Positions 42,327 through 51,015 of a stretch of 64,000 bases of DNA are shown here, piece after piece (position 1 is the stretch's first letter; each line of letters opens with the position of its first letter). Position numbers and translations under genes: made by a program. The notes below the pieces were generated by a model. It saw nothing but the letters and a program-made list of their open reading frames with translations, was not told where the DNA came from and did no database searches. Source of the DNA: Pseudomonas sp. KNUC1026 (GTDB lineage: Bacteria; Pseudomonadota; Gammaproteobacteria; Pseudomonadales; Pseudomonadaceae); contig NZ_CP087138.1 in NCBI RefSeq assembly GCF_021650705.1, positions 2,480,001-2,544,000 on the forward strand, read 5' to 3'.

Positions 42327-42682
42327 GCCCGGCGCGCCCGGCAGATCGCTGCATGGTGGGTGTCGGCCCAGCCGATCAGCTGGCGCATCGGCACCAGAAA
42401 CGACTCGCCCAGCGGCGTAAGCCAGTACTCGACCCGTGGCGGCACCTCCGGATACACCTTGCGTGCCACGAACCCGTCCTGCTCGAGCCTGCGTAAAGTG
42501 CGCGACAGCATCTGCCGAGAGATGTCGGCAATCTCCCGGCCCAGTTCGTTGAAGCGCACCACGCGCCCGTTCAATGCCTCCAGCACCAGCAGGCTCCACT
42601 GATCGCCGATACGGTCGAGCACATCGCGGATCGGGCAGGGTTGGTCGAATTCGATGGCGAGGTCTGCCGGCTCATTACTCAT
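42308..42682 (-). CDS. HxlR-family transcriptional regulator
   Basis: 124-residue winged-helix protein: CPIRDVLDRIGDQWSLLVLEALNGRVVRFNELGREIADISRQMLSRTLRRLEQDGFVARKVYPEVPPRVEYWLTPLG. The Cys in the first helix is typical of HxlR regulators that sense aldehydes, quinones or disulfide stress. Intact; ATG 42682. It is divergent from the NAD(P)-binding protein, which is its probable target. Confidence 0.92.
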   Translation of the reverse strand: MSNEPADLAIEFDQPCPIRDVLDRIGDQWSLLVLEALNGRVVRFNELGREIADISRQMLSRTLRRLEQDGFVARKVYPEVPPRVEYWLTPLGESFLVPMRQLIGWADTHHAAICRARRAYNAQP

Positions 42683-42693
42683 GTTGGAACTCC

Positions 42694-42720
42694 CAAGGTA
42701 GTCACTGCGCGCTGACCTTG
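42694..42720. promoter_or_regulatory. Inverted repeat near the hxlR start (candidate operator)
   Basis: CAAGGT (42694-42699) and ACCTTG (42715-42720) are perfect inverted arms 15 bases apart, 12 bases upstream of the hxlR ATG. This would suit autoregulation. Confidence 0.45.
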
Positions 42721-42762
42721 TCTCGTCAGGTTGACTTCTTGTGCGGGGCGTGGCGGCAACGT

Positions 42763-42783
42763 ACCTTTATTCGCCACAAAGGT
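42763..42783. promoter_or_regulatory. Inverted repeat before the NAD(P)-binding gene (candidate HxlR operator)
   Basis: ACCTTT-N9-AAAGGT lies about 47 bases before the ATG at 42830, downstream of a TTGACT -35-like hexamer at 42731. Its core resembles the arms of the repeat at 42694. Divergent HxlR targets usually have such sites. Confidence 0.5.
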
Positions 42784-42829
42784 CTACTTTTCATACCCGA
42801 TCCAGAAACTGCACCCAAGGAGTTCACTC

Positions 42830-43438
42830 ATGTCTCGTATCGCCCTGATCGGCGCCTCCGGCCAGGCCGGCTCACGTATCCTCGCCGAGCTCTCTCGGCG
42901 CGGCCACAGCGTGACCGCCATCGCCCGCCACCCGGAAAAGATCGAACACCTGCCGGGCGTCACCGCCGTGGCCGGTGATGCCAATGACAGCGCGCAATTG
43001 CAGCCGTTGATCGCCGGGCATGACCTGGTGATCAGCTCTGTCCACTTCACTGCCAGCAAGCCGGCACAACTGCTGGCTGACGTGCGCGCCAGCGGTGTGC
43101 CGCGTTACCTGGTGGTAGGCGGTGCGGGCAGCCTGCTCGCCGGCGGCAAGCCGCTGATCGAATCGCCGCAGTTCCCGGCCGAGTACCTGGCCGAGGCAAC
43201 GGCCGGGGCTCGGTTTCTCGAGCTGCTGCGCCAGGAAAAACAACTGGACTGGACCTTCCTCTCGCCGTCGGCGGAGTTCTTCGCCGGTGAGCGCACCGGG
43301 CAGTTCCGCCTGGGCCAGGACGAACTGCTGGCAGGGCCTGAGGGCAGCCGGATCTCGTTCGAGGACTACGCCGTCGCACTGGCCGACGAGATCGAGCGCC
43401 CAGCCCACTCGCGCCAGCGCTTCACTGTCGGCTACTGA
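42830..43438 (+). CDS. NAD(P)-binding Rossmann protein (NmrA/atypical SDR type)
   Basis: 202 residues. It has the Rossmann start MSRIALIGASGQAGSRILAELSRRGHSVTAIAR with GxxGxxG and a second conserved strand VVGGAGSLL. Family members act as oxidoreductases or redox sensors; the usual catalytic YxxxK is not evident. AAGGAG precedes ATG 42830. It is divergent from HxlR, a common pairing in which the regulator responds to an electrophile. Its end overlaps the convergent kinase gene by seven bases. Intact. Confidence 0.88.
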   Translation: MSRIALIGASGQAGSRILAELSRRGHSVTAIARHPEKIEHLPGVTAVAGDANDSAQLQPLIAGHDLVISSVHFTASKPAQLLADVRASGVPRYLVVGGAGSLLAGGKPLIESPQFPAEYLAEATAGARFLELLRQEKQLDWTFLSPSAEFFAGERTGQFRLGQDELLAGPEGSRISFEDYAVALADEIERPAHSRQRFTVGY

Positions 43439-45499
43439 TCCTGCCCGGCCAGCATGCGCTCCACTCGCTGGGCCAGTGCCTCGAGGGTAAAGGGCTTGGT
43501 GAGGATGCGCATGCCGGGGTCGAGGTGGCCATGGCCGATCACCGAATTCTCCGCGTAACCGGTGATGAACAACACCCCAAGCCCGGGCCGCACCTGGCGT
43601 GCGGCCTCGGCCATCTCCCGGCCGTTCATGCCGCCGGGCAAACCCACATCGCTGATCAGCAGATCGATGGGCTCGCTGGAGCGCAACACCTTGAGCCCGG
43701 CCGCGCCATCGGCAGCTTCGATCACGTGGTAGCCCAGGTCGCCCAGCACTTCGGCCACCAGCATGCGCACCGACGGCTCGTCATCCACCACCAGCACGCT
43801 CTGGCCGGTACCCGCAGGCACGAGCGACCCCTCGGCCTGGTCCAGCGCCTCTTCCTCCGGGCTTGCGTAATGCCGAGGCAGGTACAGGCACATGGTGGTG
43901 CCCAGGCCCACCTCCGAATAAATGCGCACCTGGCCACCCGACTGGCGCACGAAGCCATAGACCATCGACAAGCCAAGGCCGGTACCCTCGCCCAGCGCCT
44001 TGGTGGTGAAGAACGGTTCGAAGGCCCGCGCAACCACGTCGGCGGCCATGCCGCAACCGGCATCGCTCACGCTCAGGGAAATGTACTGCCCTGACGCCAG
44101 GTCACGCTGGCTGGCCAGGCGTTCGTCGACCCAGCGGTTGGCCGTTTCGATAGCTGATGCGCCCGCCGCCAGGCATTGCATCGCGTGCATTCAGGCACAG
44201 GTTCAGCAGTGCGTTTTCCAGCTGCGGCGGGTCGACGAAAGTGGTCCACAAGCCAGCGGCGGTGACCACCTCCAGCTCGATGCTCGGGCCGACACTGCGG
44301 CGAATCAGCTCCTCCATCTGCACCACCAGACGGTTGGTGTCCACAGCACGTGGCTCCAGCGTCTGCCGGCGCGAGAATGCCAGCAGCCGATGGGTGAGCG
44401 ATGCCGCACGGCGGGCCGCAGAATGAGCCGAGCCGACAAAGCGTTCCAACTCCTGATAGCGGCCCTGGGCAAGGCGGGTGAGCAGCAGTTCCAGCGAGCC
44501 GGAAATGGCGGTAAGCAGATTGTTGAAGTCGTGGGCGATGCCGCCGGTCAACTGGCCGACCGCTTCCATCCGCTGAGCCTGGCGCAATGCCTCTTCCGCC
44601 AGGCGCAGGCGGGCCTGCTCGCGCACACGTTCGGTGACATCGAACATCAACAGGTAGGCGCCAATCTGGCGTGGCTGGGCGTCGAACAGCGGATTGAATT
44701 CCAGCTCGTAGTGGCGAATGCCCGACTCCAGCACGATGTCCAGCACCTGGCTGAACACCTCGCCGCGCAGTGCACGCGCCCACAGGCCTTGCCACAACGC
44801 AACACGCTCCGGATCGCTGCCCAGTGCGTGTGGCAGGTTTTCGCCGCGCTCGGGGCGCACGCCGAACAGGCGCTCGAACTCCCGCGCGGCCGAGCCATTG
44901 ATCGCCAGCCAGCGGTAATCGTGGTCGAACACGTGAATCATGGCGCTGGCGCCGTCCACCACATCGGCCAGCACCCGTTGCTCGGCCTTGGCTTCGCGCA
45001 CGCGCTGTTCGAGGGTTTCGTTGAGCTCCTTCAAGGCGCGCTCGGCGCGCTTGCGCGGTGTCACGTCCTGGAACAGCACCGCCACCTGGTGGCGGCTGGC
45101 CGGCTCCATGCGAAAGGCCGTCACGTCCAGGTAGCGGCCGGTGGCGACCAGCTCCTGCTCGAAACGGATCGGCTCACCGCTGTGCAGCACATGGCCATAA
45201 CGCGCGAGCCAGGCGTCGGCCTCGGCCGGCACCATCTGCCGCAGGCGCTGGCCGACCACGTTGTCGATGCCGGCATGCTTGGCGTAGGCCGGGTTGGCCA
45301 GCACGTGCACGTAGTCGCTGAGCGGGCCGTGCTCGCTGTCGATGAACTCGATCACGCAAAAGCCTTCGTCCATGGTGTCGAACAGAAAGCGATAGCGCTC
45401 CTGGGTTTCGGCCGGCAGCGCCTGCGCGCGCAGGCGAGCGTTCTCGGCCTCGAGCTCGCGAATTCGCGCTTGCATGGACTGGATCTGGTCGGCGTTCAC
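43432..45499 (-). CDS. Hybrid sensor histidine kinase with two PAS and REC domains (frameshifted)
   Basis: About 688 residues, soluble. After an N-terminal coiled coil ([18 protein letters not shown]) come a PAS domain ([20 protein letters not shown]) and a second PAS ([29 protein letters not shown]). The HisKA core has His in [21 protein letters not shown]. The ATPase domain has [24 protein letters not shown] and [23 protein letters not shown]-terminal receiver has Asp in [14 protein letters not shown]. One frame break near 44150 lies just after the N box. Start GTG 45499. It lies 59 bases downstream of a close paralogue in the same direction. No membrane segment, so an intracellular signal is likely. 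Confidence 0.85.
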
Positions 45500-45558
45500 C
45501 GAAACCCTCTTTTTGAGCGAAAAATGCCGATGATACGCTCATCGGGCCGCCGCACGCC

Positions 45559-47298
45559 TCACAAGCCTTCAACCATCTGTCGCGCGCGTTCGGCCAATTG
45601 ATGCAACTCGAACGGTTTGGTCATCAACGCCATGCCCTCTTCCAGGCCACCGGCGGCCATCACGGCCTGCTCGGCGTAGCCGGTGATGAACAATGTGCGC
45701 AGGCCGGGGCGCAGCACGCGCCCGGCATCGGCCAACTGGCGGCCGTTCATGCCGCCGGGCAAACCGACGTCGGTGATCAGCAGGTCCAGCGGTAACGGGC
45801 TTTGCAGCACGGCCAGGCCAGCAGCGCCGTCACCGGCCTGCGCCACCGAAAAGCCGGCATCGGCCAGGCTCTCGGCAAGCACCGCACGCACCGCGGGCTC
45901 ATCGTCCACCAGCAGCACCCGGCACAGCCCCTCGATAGGTGGCGCCGCCAGGCTGCACAGGGCGCCAGTGCCGGCGTCGACGGCCCCGGCATGGCGCGGC
46001 AGGTACAAGGTCATGGTGGTGCCCTGCCCGACTTGCGACTGGATGCGTACCTGGCCGCCGGACTGGCGCACGAAGCCGTAGACCATCGACAAACCCAACC
46101 CGGTGCCTTGGCCCATGGGTTTGGTGGTGTAGAACGGGTCGAAGGCCCGGCACACCACCTCTGGTGGCATGCCGGTGCCGGTGTCGGCCACGCTCAGGGC
46201 CAGGTAATGGCCGGGGGCAACGCCGATGTCCAGCGCCGGGCCCGCCTCCAGCGACAGGTTACTGCCCGTGATGCGCAAGGTACCGCCGCCAGGCATGGCG
46301 TCACGGGCGTTGATGCACAGGTTCAGCAGCGCGGTTTCGAGCTGGTTGGGGTCGACCAGCGCTGGCCATAGCCCGGCTTCGGGCTGGTAGGCCACTTCGA
46401 TCTGCGGGCCGACGCTGCGGTTGATCAGCTCTTCAAGCCCCTGCACCAGGCGGTTGACGTCAGTGGGCTTGGGGTCGAGGGTTTGCCGGCGAGAAAACGC
46501 CAACAGCCGGTGGGTCAGCGAAGCCGCACGGCGCGTGGCGTCCTGCGCGGTGTCGATGTAGCGCGGCAGCTCATCCACCCGGCCCTGGCGCAAGCGTATC
46601 CGCAACAGCTCGAGCGAGCCGCTGATACCGGCCAGCAGGTTGTTGAAGTCATGCGCCAGGCCGCCCGTCAACTGCCCGACCGCTTCCATCTTTTGCGCCT
46701 GGCGCAGGTCCGCCTCAACCTGCTCGCGCTCGGCGATCGCCTCACTCACGCGCTGCTCCAGGCTGTCGGTGAGGGCCCGTAGCATGGCCGTGGCGCGGTC
46801 GCGCTCGGCCTCGATGGCGCGGCGGTGCCCGATATCGAGCAGCACACCTGGAAAGCGCCAGGGTTTGCCATGCTCGTCCAATTCCACCCGGCCATTGGCT
46901 TCGATCCAGTGGTAATGGCCGTCGGCACGCCGCACCCGGTACTGGTAGGCGTAGGCGCCGCCGCGGGCGATGGCGGCGTTGATCGCCTCGATCAGGCCGG
47001 GGCGGTCGTCGGGGTGCACGGTTTCGATCACCTGCTGCAGCGGCAGGCCGTGGCGCGGGCCCTGCGGCGGCATGCCGAAGGACACGGCGAACTGTTCATC
47101 GATGGTGAAGCAGTCGCTGGGCAGGTGCCAGAACCACGTGCCGATGATCGCGCCGGCGGCGAGAGCCAGTTGCACGCGCTCGGCGTCGGAGCCGATGCCG
47201 TCCAGGTAGCCGTCCAGGTAGCCGTTCGGGTACCCATCCGGTTGGCCGGTCTGGATATTCTGCGAAGCTGGGGCTGTAGGGGTAAGAGGAGAGCTCAT
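45559..47298 (-). CDS. Hybrid sensor histidine kinase with PAS and REC domains
   Basis: 579 residues, intact and soluble. A PAS/PAC region has WFWHLPSDCFTIDEQFAVSFGMPPQG and YQYRVRRADGHYHWIEANGRVELDEHGKP. The kinase core has His in [21 protein letters not shown], ATPase motifs [24 protein letters not shown] and [21 protein letters not shown], and a C-terminal receiver with [10 protein letters not shown]. The N-terminus holds a small repeat (DGYPNGYLDGYLDG). Start ATG 47296-47298. It is the upstream member of a tandem pair, and the two share near-identical kinase and receiver motifs, so one arose by duplication. The output partner is not in the window. Confidence 0.92.
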   Translation of the reverse strand: MSSPLTPTAPASQNIQTGQPDGYPNGYLDGYLDGIGSDAERVQLALAAGAIIGTWFWHLPSDCFTIDEQFAVSFGMPPQGPRHGLPLQQVIETVHPDDRPGLIEAINAAIARGGAYAYQYRVRRADGHYHWIEANGRVELDEHGKPWRFPGVLLDIGHRRAIEAERDRATAMLRALTDSLEQRVSEAIAEREQVEADLRQAQKMEAVGQLTGGLAHDFNNLLAGISGSLELLRIRLRQGRVDELPRYIDTAQDATRRAASLTHRLLAFSRRQTLDPKPTDVNRLVQGLEELINRSVGPQIEVAYQPEAGLWPALVDPNQLETALLNLCINARDAMPGGGTLRITGSNLSLEAGPALDIGVAPGHYLALSVADTGTGMPPEVVCRAFDPFYTTKPMGQGTGLGLSMVYGFVRQSGGQVRIQSQVGQGTTMTLYLPRHAGAVDAGTGALCSLAAPPIEGLCRVLLVDDEPAVRAVLAESLADAGFSVAQAGDGAAGLAVLQSPLPLDLLITDVGLPGGMNGRQLADAGRVLRPGLRTLFITGYAEQAVMAAGGLEEGMALMTKPFELHQLAERARQMVEGL

Positions 47299-47534
47299 CG
47301 AATGCGTACTGAGAGGGCAGGCCGTTCCTGCGGTGATGTTATACCGCCACTGTGCGTTTCAGGCCAGAGGCAACGTTTGGCTGGTCCCAGCTTTTATCTG
47401 CGAGCGCCTTGCAGTGGTCCGTCACCACACCGGCTCAAGCCCATTGCCCAACCCCCAAAAAGTCGGCGCAACACGTTGCGCCAGAGCCTGCGCGGGTCAA
47501 TGCTCGAGGTGACCGACCCTCTGGAGCCTGCCCG

Positions 47535-47612
47535 ATGCCCTTCACCGGAACCCTGCGCAATGCGCGCGCCGAAGATGTTTCCGCGATCGAAGCGATCTAC
47601 GCCCCTGCCTGA
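47535..47612 (+). pseudogene. N-terminal remnant of a GNAT acetyltransferase
   Basis: A 25-codon frame MPFTGTLRNARAEDVSAIEAIYAPA ends in a stop. The first 23 residues look like the start of phosphinothricin/GNAT-type acetyltransferases (RxAxxEDxxAIxAIYA), after which the family sequence is missing. The remaining 413-base gap (47299-47711) otherwise holds only the folE2 promoter region. A deletion joining this remnant to folE2 is likely. Confidence 0.5.
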
Positions 47613-47641
47613 GGACTGAGCGAGGATGTAGGTCGAGGGGT

Positions 47642-47670
47642 TTGAAAATTGTTACTGTATAACATATAAG
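47642..47670 (+). promoter_or_regulatory. folE2 promoter overlapped by the Zur-type operator
   Basis: TTGAAA (47642-47647), a 17-base spacer and TATAAG (47665-47670) make a good sigma-70 promoter 42 bases before the folE2 ATG. The palindrome at 47650-47664 fills the spacer, so a bound repressor would block RNA polymerase. Confidence 0.65.
47650..47664. promoter_or_regulatory. Zur-box-like palindrome
   Basis: TGTTACTGTATAACA has perfect TGTTA/TAACA arms and the AT-rich centre seen in zinc-uptake-regulator sites of Pseudomonas. It stands before folE2 and a DUF1826 gene, both known members of zinc-starvation regulons. Fur-type sites look different (GATAATGATAATC), so Zur is the better reading. 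Confidence 0.7.
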
Positions 47671-47711
47671 TTCATTCCCCCTTCGCCACCGGCTTTGCCT
47701 TCGAGCTATTC

Positions 47712-48686
47712 ATGACCCTGCCACTCCCCGACGTCGCCCGCCACGAGCGCCCCGTGCCCCTTGCTACGCTGGACGCTGTGGGCATGCAGGGCATCGACCT
47801 GCCGCTGTGGCTGGCTGAGCCTGCCGCTGAACACCCCGTGCACGCCCGCGCCGACCTGTTCGTCGACCTGCCCGACCCGTTGGTCAAAGGCATTCACATG
47901 TCGCGCCTGTACCGCTTGCTGGCACCACTGAGCGAAGGCCGCCGCCTGAGCCCGGCCGTGCTGAGCGAGTTGCCCGGTGAAATGCTCGATAGCCATGCCG
48001 ACTGCCAGGCCAGCGTTGCCCGCGCGGTATTTCGCTTCGACTGGTTGCGCCAGCGCCCGGCGCTGGTTACCCCAGGCCTGGCGGGCTGGGCGGCTTACCC
48101 CATCGAGCTGAGCGTCACACGCCACGGCGATTCGCTGGCCATGAGCCTGGAAGCCAGCGTGACCTACTCCTCCACCTGTCCCTGCTCTGCGGCCCTGGCC
48201 CGGCAAGTGATCGAGCAGCGCTTCCTGGCTGATTTTGCCGGGCAGAGCCAGCTGCCTGCCGAGTTCGTCGCCAACTGGCTGCGCGCCCACGCCAGCGCCG
48301 CCACCCCGCACAGCCAGCGCAGCGTTGCGCGTATCCGAGTGGCGCTGCCTGCCGATGCTCAGTCCCTGGGGCTGGAAACCCTGATCGAGCGTGCCGAGCA
48401 CGCCTTGGGCACGCCGGTGCAAACGGCCGTCAAACGCGCCGACGAACAAGCCTTCGCCCAGCGCAACGGCGAGCACCTGATGTACGTCGAAGACGCCAGC
48501 CGCAAGCTGCTCGACGCGCTGCGCCCGCACTATGCAGGGTTGCAGGTGCACGTCTGCCATCAGGAGAGCCTGCACCCGCACAACGCGGTTGCCTGGGGGC
48601 TGCGGCATGCTGACGTCTGTCGCGCCGAGCGTGCGCATGCAGCAGGTCGCCGGGGGCACCCTGACCACCCTCACCCGCATTTTTGA
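47712..48686 (+). CDS. folE2: GTP cyclohydrolase FolE2 (type IB)
   Basis: Starts folate and queuosine precursor synthesis by turning GTP into dihydroneopterin triphosphate. This type can use Mn or other metals when zinc is short and replaces FolE. Motifs: MQGIDLPLW, HMSRLYRLL, the catalytic Cys segment ASVTYSSTCPCSAALARQ, and SLHPHNAVAW near the end. The family usually ends soon after HNAVAW at about 300 residues. The extra ~27 residues seen here (to 324) probably come from a G run at 48595-48599 being one short. With one more G the frame ends at TGA 48611, next to the DUF1826 ATG at 48607. A Zur-type operator stands upstream. Confidence 0.92.
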   Translation: MTLPLPDVARHERPVPLATLDAVGMQGIDLPLWLAEPAAEHPVHARADLFVDLPDPLVKGIHMSRLYRLLAPLSEGRRLSPAVLSELPGEMLDSHADCQASVARAVFRFDWLRQRPALVTPGLAGWAAYPIELSVTRHGDSLAMSLEASVTYSSTCPCSAALARQVIEQRFLADFAGQSQLPAEFVANWLRAHASAATPHSQRSVARIRVALPADAQSLGLETLIERAEHALGTPVQTAVKRADEQAFAQRNGEHLMYVEDASRKLLDALRPHYAGLQVHVCHQESLHPHNAVAWGLRHADVCRAERAHAAGRRGHPDHPHPHF

Positions 48687-49203
48687 AGACGACGTGAACC
48701 TGGCCGCCTGGCAGCGCGACCTGAGCGAACCGGTCACAGGTTTTGCCCAGGCACTGGTGGCCGGCTCCCCAGGCTGGGGCGACAGCTTGAGCCTGGAGGC
48801 ACCTGCCGAGGGCGCCAGTTGCGACCTCAGCCCGCTGCTGCGCCACGCCGAGCACTTGCCCGGGCATTCGGCCTTTCTCAACGACATGCAATGGATCGCC
48901 GATGCCTTCTGCTGCCTGCTCGGCGTGCAGCGCCTGGGTGTGCGCCTGCGCGTGCTGGACAAAGCCATGTGCCCCCGCTGGCACGTCGACCACGTGCCGG
49001 TGCGGCTGATCACCACCTACACCGGCAGCGCCACCGAGTGGCTCGGCACCGACGGGCTGGAACACCAACTGGCCGCAGGCGACCTCGCCCTGCTCAAGGG
49101 CGAGAAATGGATCGGCAACGAAGGCCGCGGCGTGCAGCATCGCTCGCCAGCGTTGGAGGGTGCGCAGCGGCGGCTGATCCTGACGCTCGACTGGCTCGCT
49201 TGA
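48607..49203 (+). CDS. DUF1826 protein of the zinc-starvation gene set
   Basis: 198 residues beginning MLTSVAPSVRMQQVAGG. Conserved segments include HSAFLNDMQWIADAFCCLLGVQRLGVRLRVLD, CPRWHVDHVPVRLITTYTG with two His, and LLKGEKWIGNEGRGVQHRSP. The family is found beside folE2 and COG0523 metallochaperone genes in Pseudomonas zinc regulons; its biochemical role is unknown. The Cys/His-rich CPRWHVDH could bind metal. It overlaps the end of folE2 and is surely co-transcribed. Confidence 0.88.
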   Translation: MLTSVAPSVRMQQVAGGTLTTLTRIFEDDVNLAAWQRDLSEPVTGFAQALVAGSPGWGDSLSLEAPAEGASCDLSPLLRHAEHLPGHSAFLNDMQWIADAFCCLLGVQRLGVRLRVLDKAMCPRWHVDHVPVRLITTYTGSATEWLGTDGLEHQLAAGDLALLKGEKWIGNEGRGVQHRSPALEGAQRRLILTLDWLA

Positions 49204-49260
49204 GAAGATGCGCCGCAGGTGCTTAGATCAACAGCTGCCCACCCCTTGATCGGAGCGCTC

Positions 49261-49731
49261 ATGAGCCGCCCACCGCTGCCCCCTTTCACCACCCTGGAGC
49301 AAGCCGCGCAAAAGGCGCGCATGGCCGAAGACGCCTGGAACAGCCGCGACCCGGCCCGCGTGGCGCTGGCCTATACCGAGGACAGCCGCTGGCGCAACCG
49401 CGACCGTTTCATTCAGGGCCGTACCCAGATCGAAGCCTTCCTGCGCGCCAAGTGGGTGCGCGAGCAGCAGTACCGGCTGATCAAGGAAGTCTGGGCGTAC
49501 TGCGACAACCGCATCGCCGTGCGCTTCGCCTATGAATGGCACGATCACCAGGGCCGCTGGTGGCGCAGCTACGGCAATGAAAACTGGGAGTTCGACGAGC
49601 ACGGGCTGATGAGCGCACGCCACGCCAGCATCAACGACCTGGCGCTGACCGGCGAACATCAGCGGCTGTTTCTCTGGGAACAAGGGCCGCGCCCGGCCGA
49701 CCACCCTTCCCTCTCCGAACTGGGCCTCTGA
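49261..49731 (+). CDS. DUF1348 / NTF2-like protein
   Basis: 156 residues: [87 protein letters not shown]. It matches the SnoaL/NTF2-like DUF1348 family, a cone-shaped fold with a deep pocket; function unknown. Intact; ATG 49261. It is followed 16 bases later by the dienelactone hydrolase-like gene, suggesting a two-gene operon. Confidence 0.9.
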   Translation: MSRPPLPPFTTLEQAAQKARMAEDAWNSRDPARVALAYTEDSRWRNRDRFIQGRTQIEAFLRAKWVREQQYRLIKEVWAYCDNRIAVRFAYEWHDHQGRWWRSYGNENWEFDEHGLMSARHASINDLALTGEHQRLFLWEQGPRPADHPSLSELGL

Positions 49732-49747
49732 GCCAAGGAGCAGCACC

Positions 49748-50637
49748 ATGCCGACCCGCCTGAGCGCCAAAGACCTGTCCCCCGAGTTGCTGGAGATCTA
49801 CGACGGCTACGTGCACGGGCGCGTCAGCCGCCGGCAGTTTCTCGACGGCGCTGCCGCCTTTACCGTCGCCGGCTTGACCGGCCCGGCTCTGGTAGCGGCG
49901 CTGGCACCCAATTACGCGCAAGCCGAACAGGTGGCCTTCACCGACCCGGCCATCATCGCCGACTACGTGAACTACCCCTCGCCCCAAGGCCACGGCCAGG
50001 TGCGCGGTTACCTGGTGCGGCCCGCCCAGGCCAAAAGCAAGGTGCCGGCAGTGGTGGTGGTGCACGAGAACCGTGGGCTCAATCCCTATATCGAAGACGT
50101 CGCCCGGCGCCTGGCCAAGGCGGGCTACCTGGCACTGGCTCCGGACGGGTTGAGTTCAGTCGGCGGCTACCCCGGCAACGACGACAAGGGCCGCGAACTG
50201 CAGGCCAAGGTCGACCCGCAGAAACTGATGAACGACTTTTTGCCGCCATCGACTGGCTGCGGGTGCATGACAGCAGCAGCGGCAAGGTCGGCATCACCGG
50301 CTTTCGTTACGGCGGCGGCGTCTCCAACGCCGCGGCCGTCGCGCACCCGGAGCTGGCAGCGGCAGTGCCGTATTACGGCCGCCAGCCCAAAGCCGAGGAT
50401 GTCGTGCGGATCAAGGCGCCACTGCTGCTGCACTATGCCGAGCTGGACAAGCCCATCACCGATGGCTGGCCGGCATACGAACACGCGCTGAAGGCTGATG
50501 GCAAGGTGTATGAGGCGTATGTCTACCCGGGGGTGAACCACGGGTTTCACAACGATTCGACGCCGCGCTACGACAAGGCTGCGGCGGAGCTTTCGTGGCA
50601 GCGGACGCTGGCGTGGTTTGGGCGGTACCTTGCCTGA
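49748..50637 (+). CDS. Dienelactone hydrolase-family protein with twin-Arg signal (frameshifted)
   Basis: About 296 residues. The N-terminal RVSRRQFLDGAAAFTVAGLTGPALVAAL is a twin-arginine signal, so the protein is probably exported folded. The alpha/beta hydrolase core has VVVVHENRGLNPYIEDVARRLAKAGY. The nucleophile elbow reads GITGFRYGGG where the family normally has GFCxGG, so the catalytic Cys appears replaced by Arg. The later Asp (YAELDKPI) and His (GVNHGFHND) are present. One T is missing near 50238-50243 (TTTTT), breaking the frame before AAIDWLRVHDSSSG. The Cys-to-Arg change is a single base and may be another error. Confidence 0.82.
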
Positions 50638-50694
50638 ATGGCCCCATGCCAGTGCCGGTCGACGGCACGGCGCGGGGCTTTGGCAGGCCTGGCC

Positions 50695-50919
50695 TCAAGC
50701 TTTCTTCACATTCTTCGCTTGATAGCCGATGCCGCCCTTCTCAAGGGAATAGCTCACGCGGTCGCCTACCTGGATTTTGTCGTAGGCGTCACTCACTAGA
50801 AAATACAAATCCTCATCGACATCGAAATCTTTTGGATACGACCCTTCTGGAGCGGGCCCGATATTGCCCTTGCCCAGTTTAGTGTCGACGGAAACGACTT
50901 TGCCTGTGTATTCGCTCAT
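50695..50919 (-). CDS. Small cold-shock-domain-like protein
   Basis: 74 residues, MSEYTGKVVSVDTKLGKGNIGP...YFLVSDAYDKIQVGDRVSYSLEKGGIGYQAKNVKKA. The opening GKVVSVDTKLGKGNI and the VGDRVSYSLE...AKNV ending follow the CspA pattern, though the RNA-binding FGF/FVHF motifs are weak. GAGGAAAG precedes ATG 50919. It lies 96 bases downstream of the RHS gene in the same direction, the spot where an immunity gene would sit. I think a chromosomal CSD-like protein is more likely. Confidence 0.7.
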   Translation of the reverse strand: MSEYTGKVVSVDTKLGKGNIGPAPEGSYPKDFDVDEDLYFLVSDAYDKIQVGDRVSYSLEKGGIGYQAKNVKKA

Positions 50920-51015
50920 CTTTGCTTTCCTCGGATGGTGCTGTGGTGGTGAACACGGGAGCGGCGACCTCGGCACCTGGCGTGATGCCGCCGATCGCTC
51001 GCCACTCTTAGCCGG

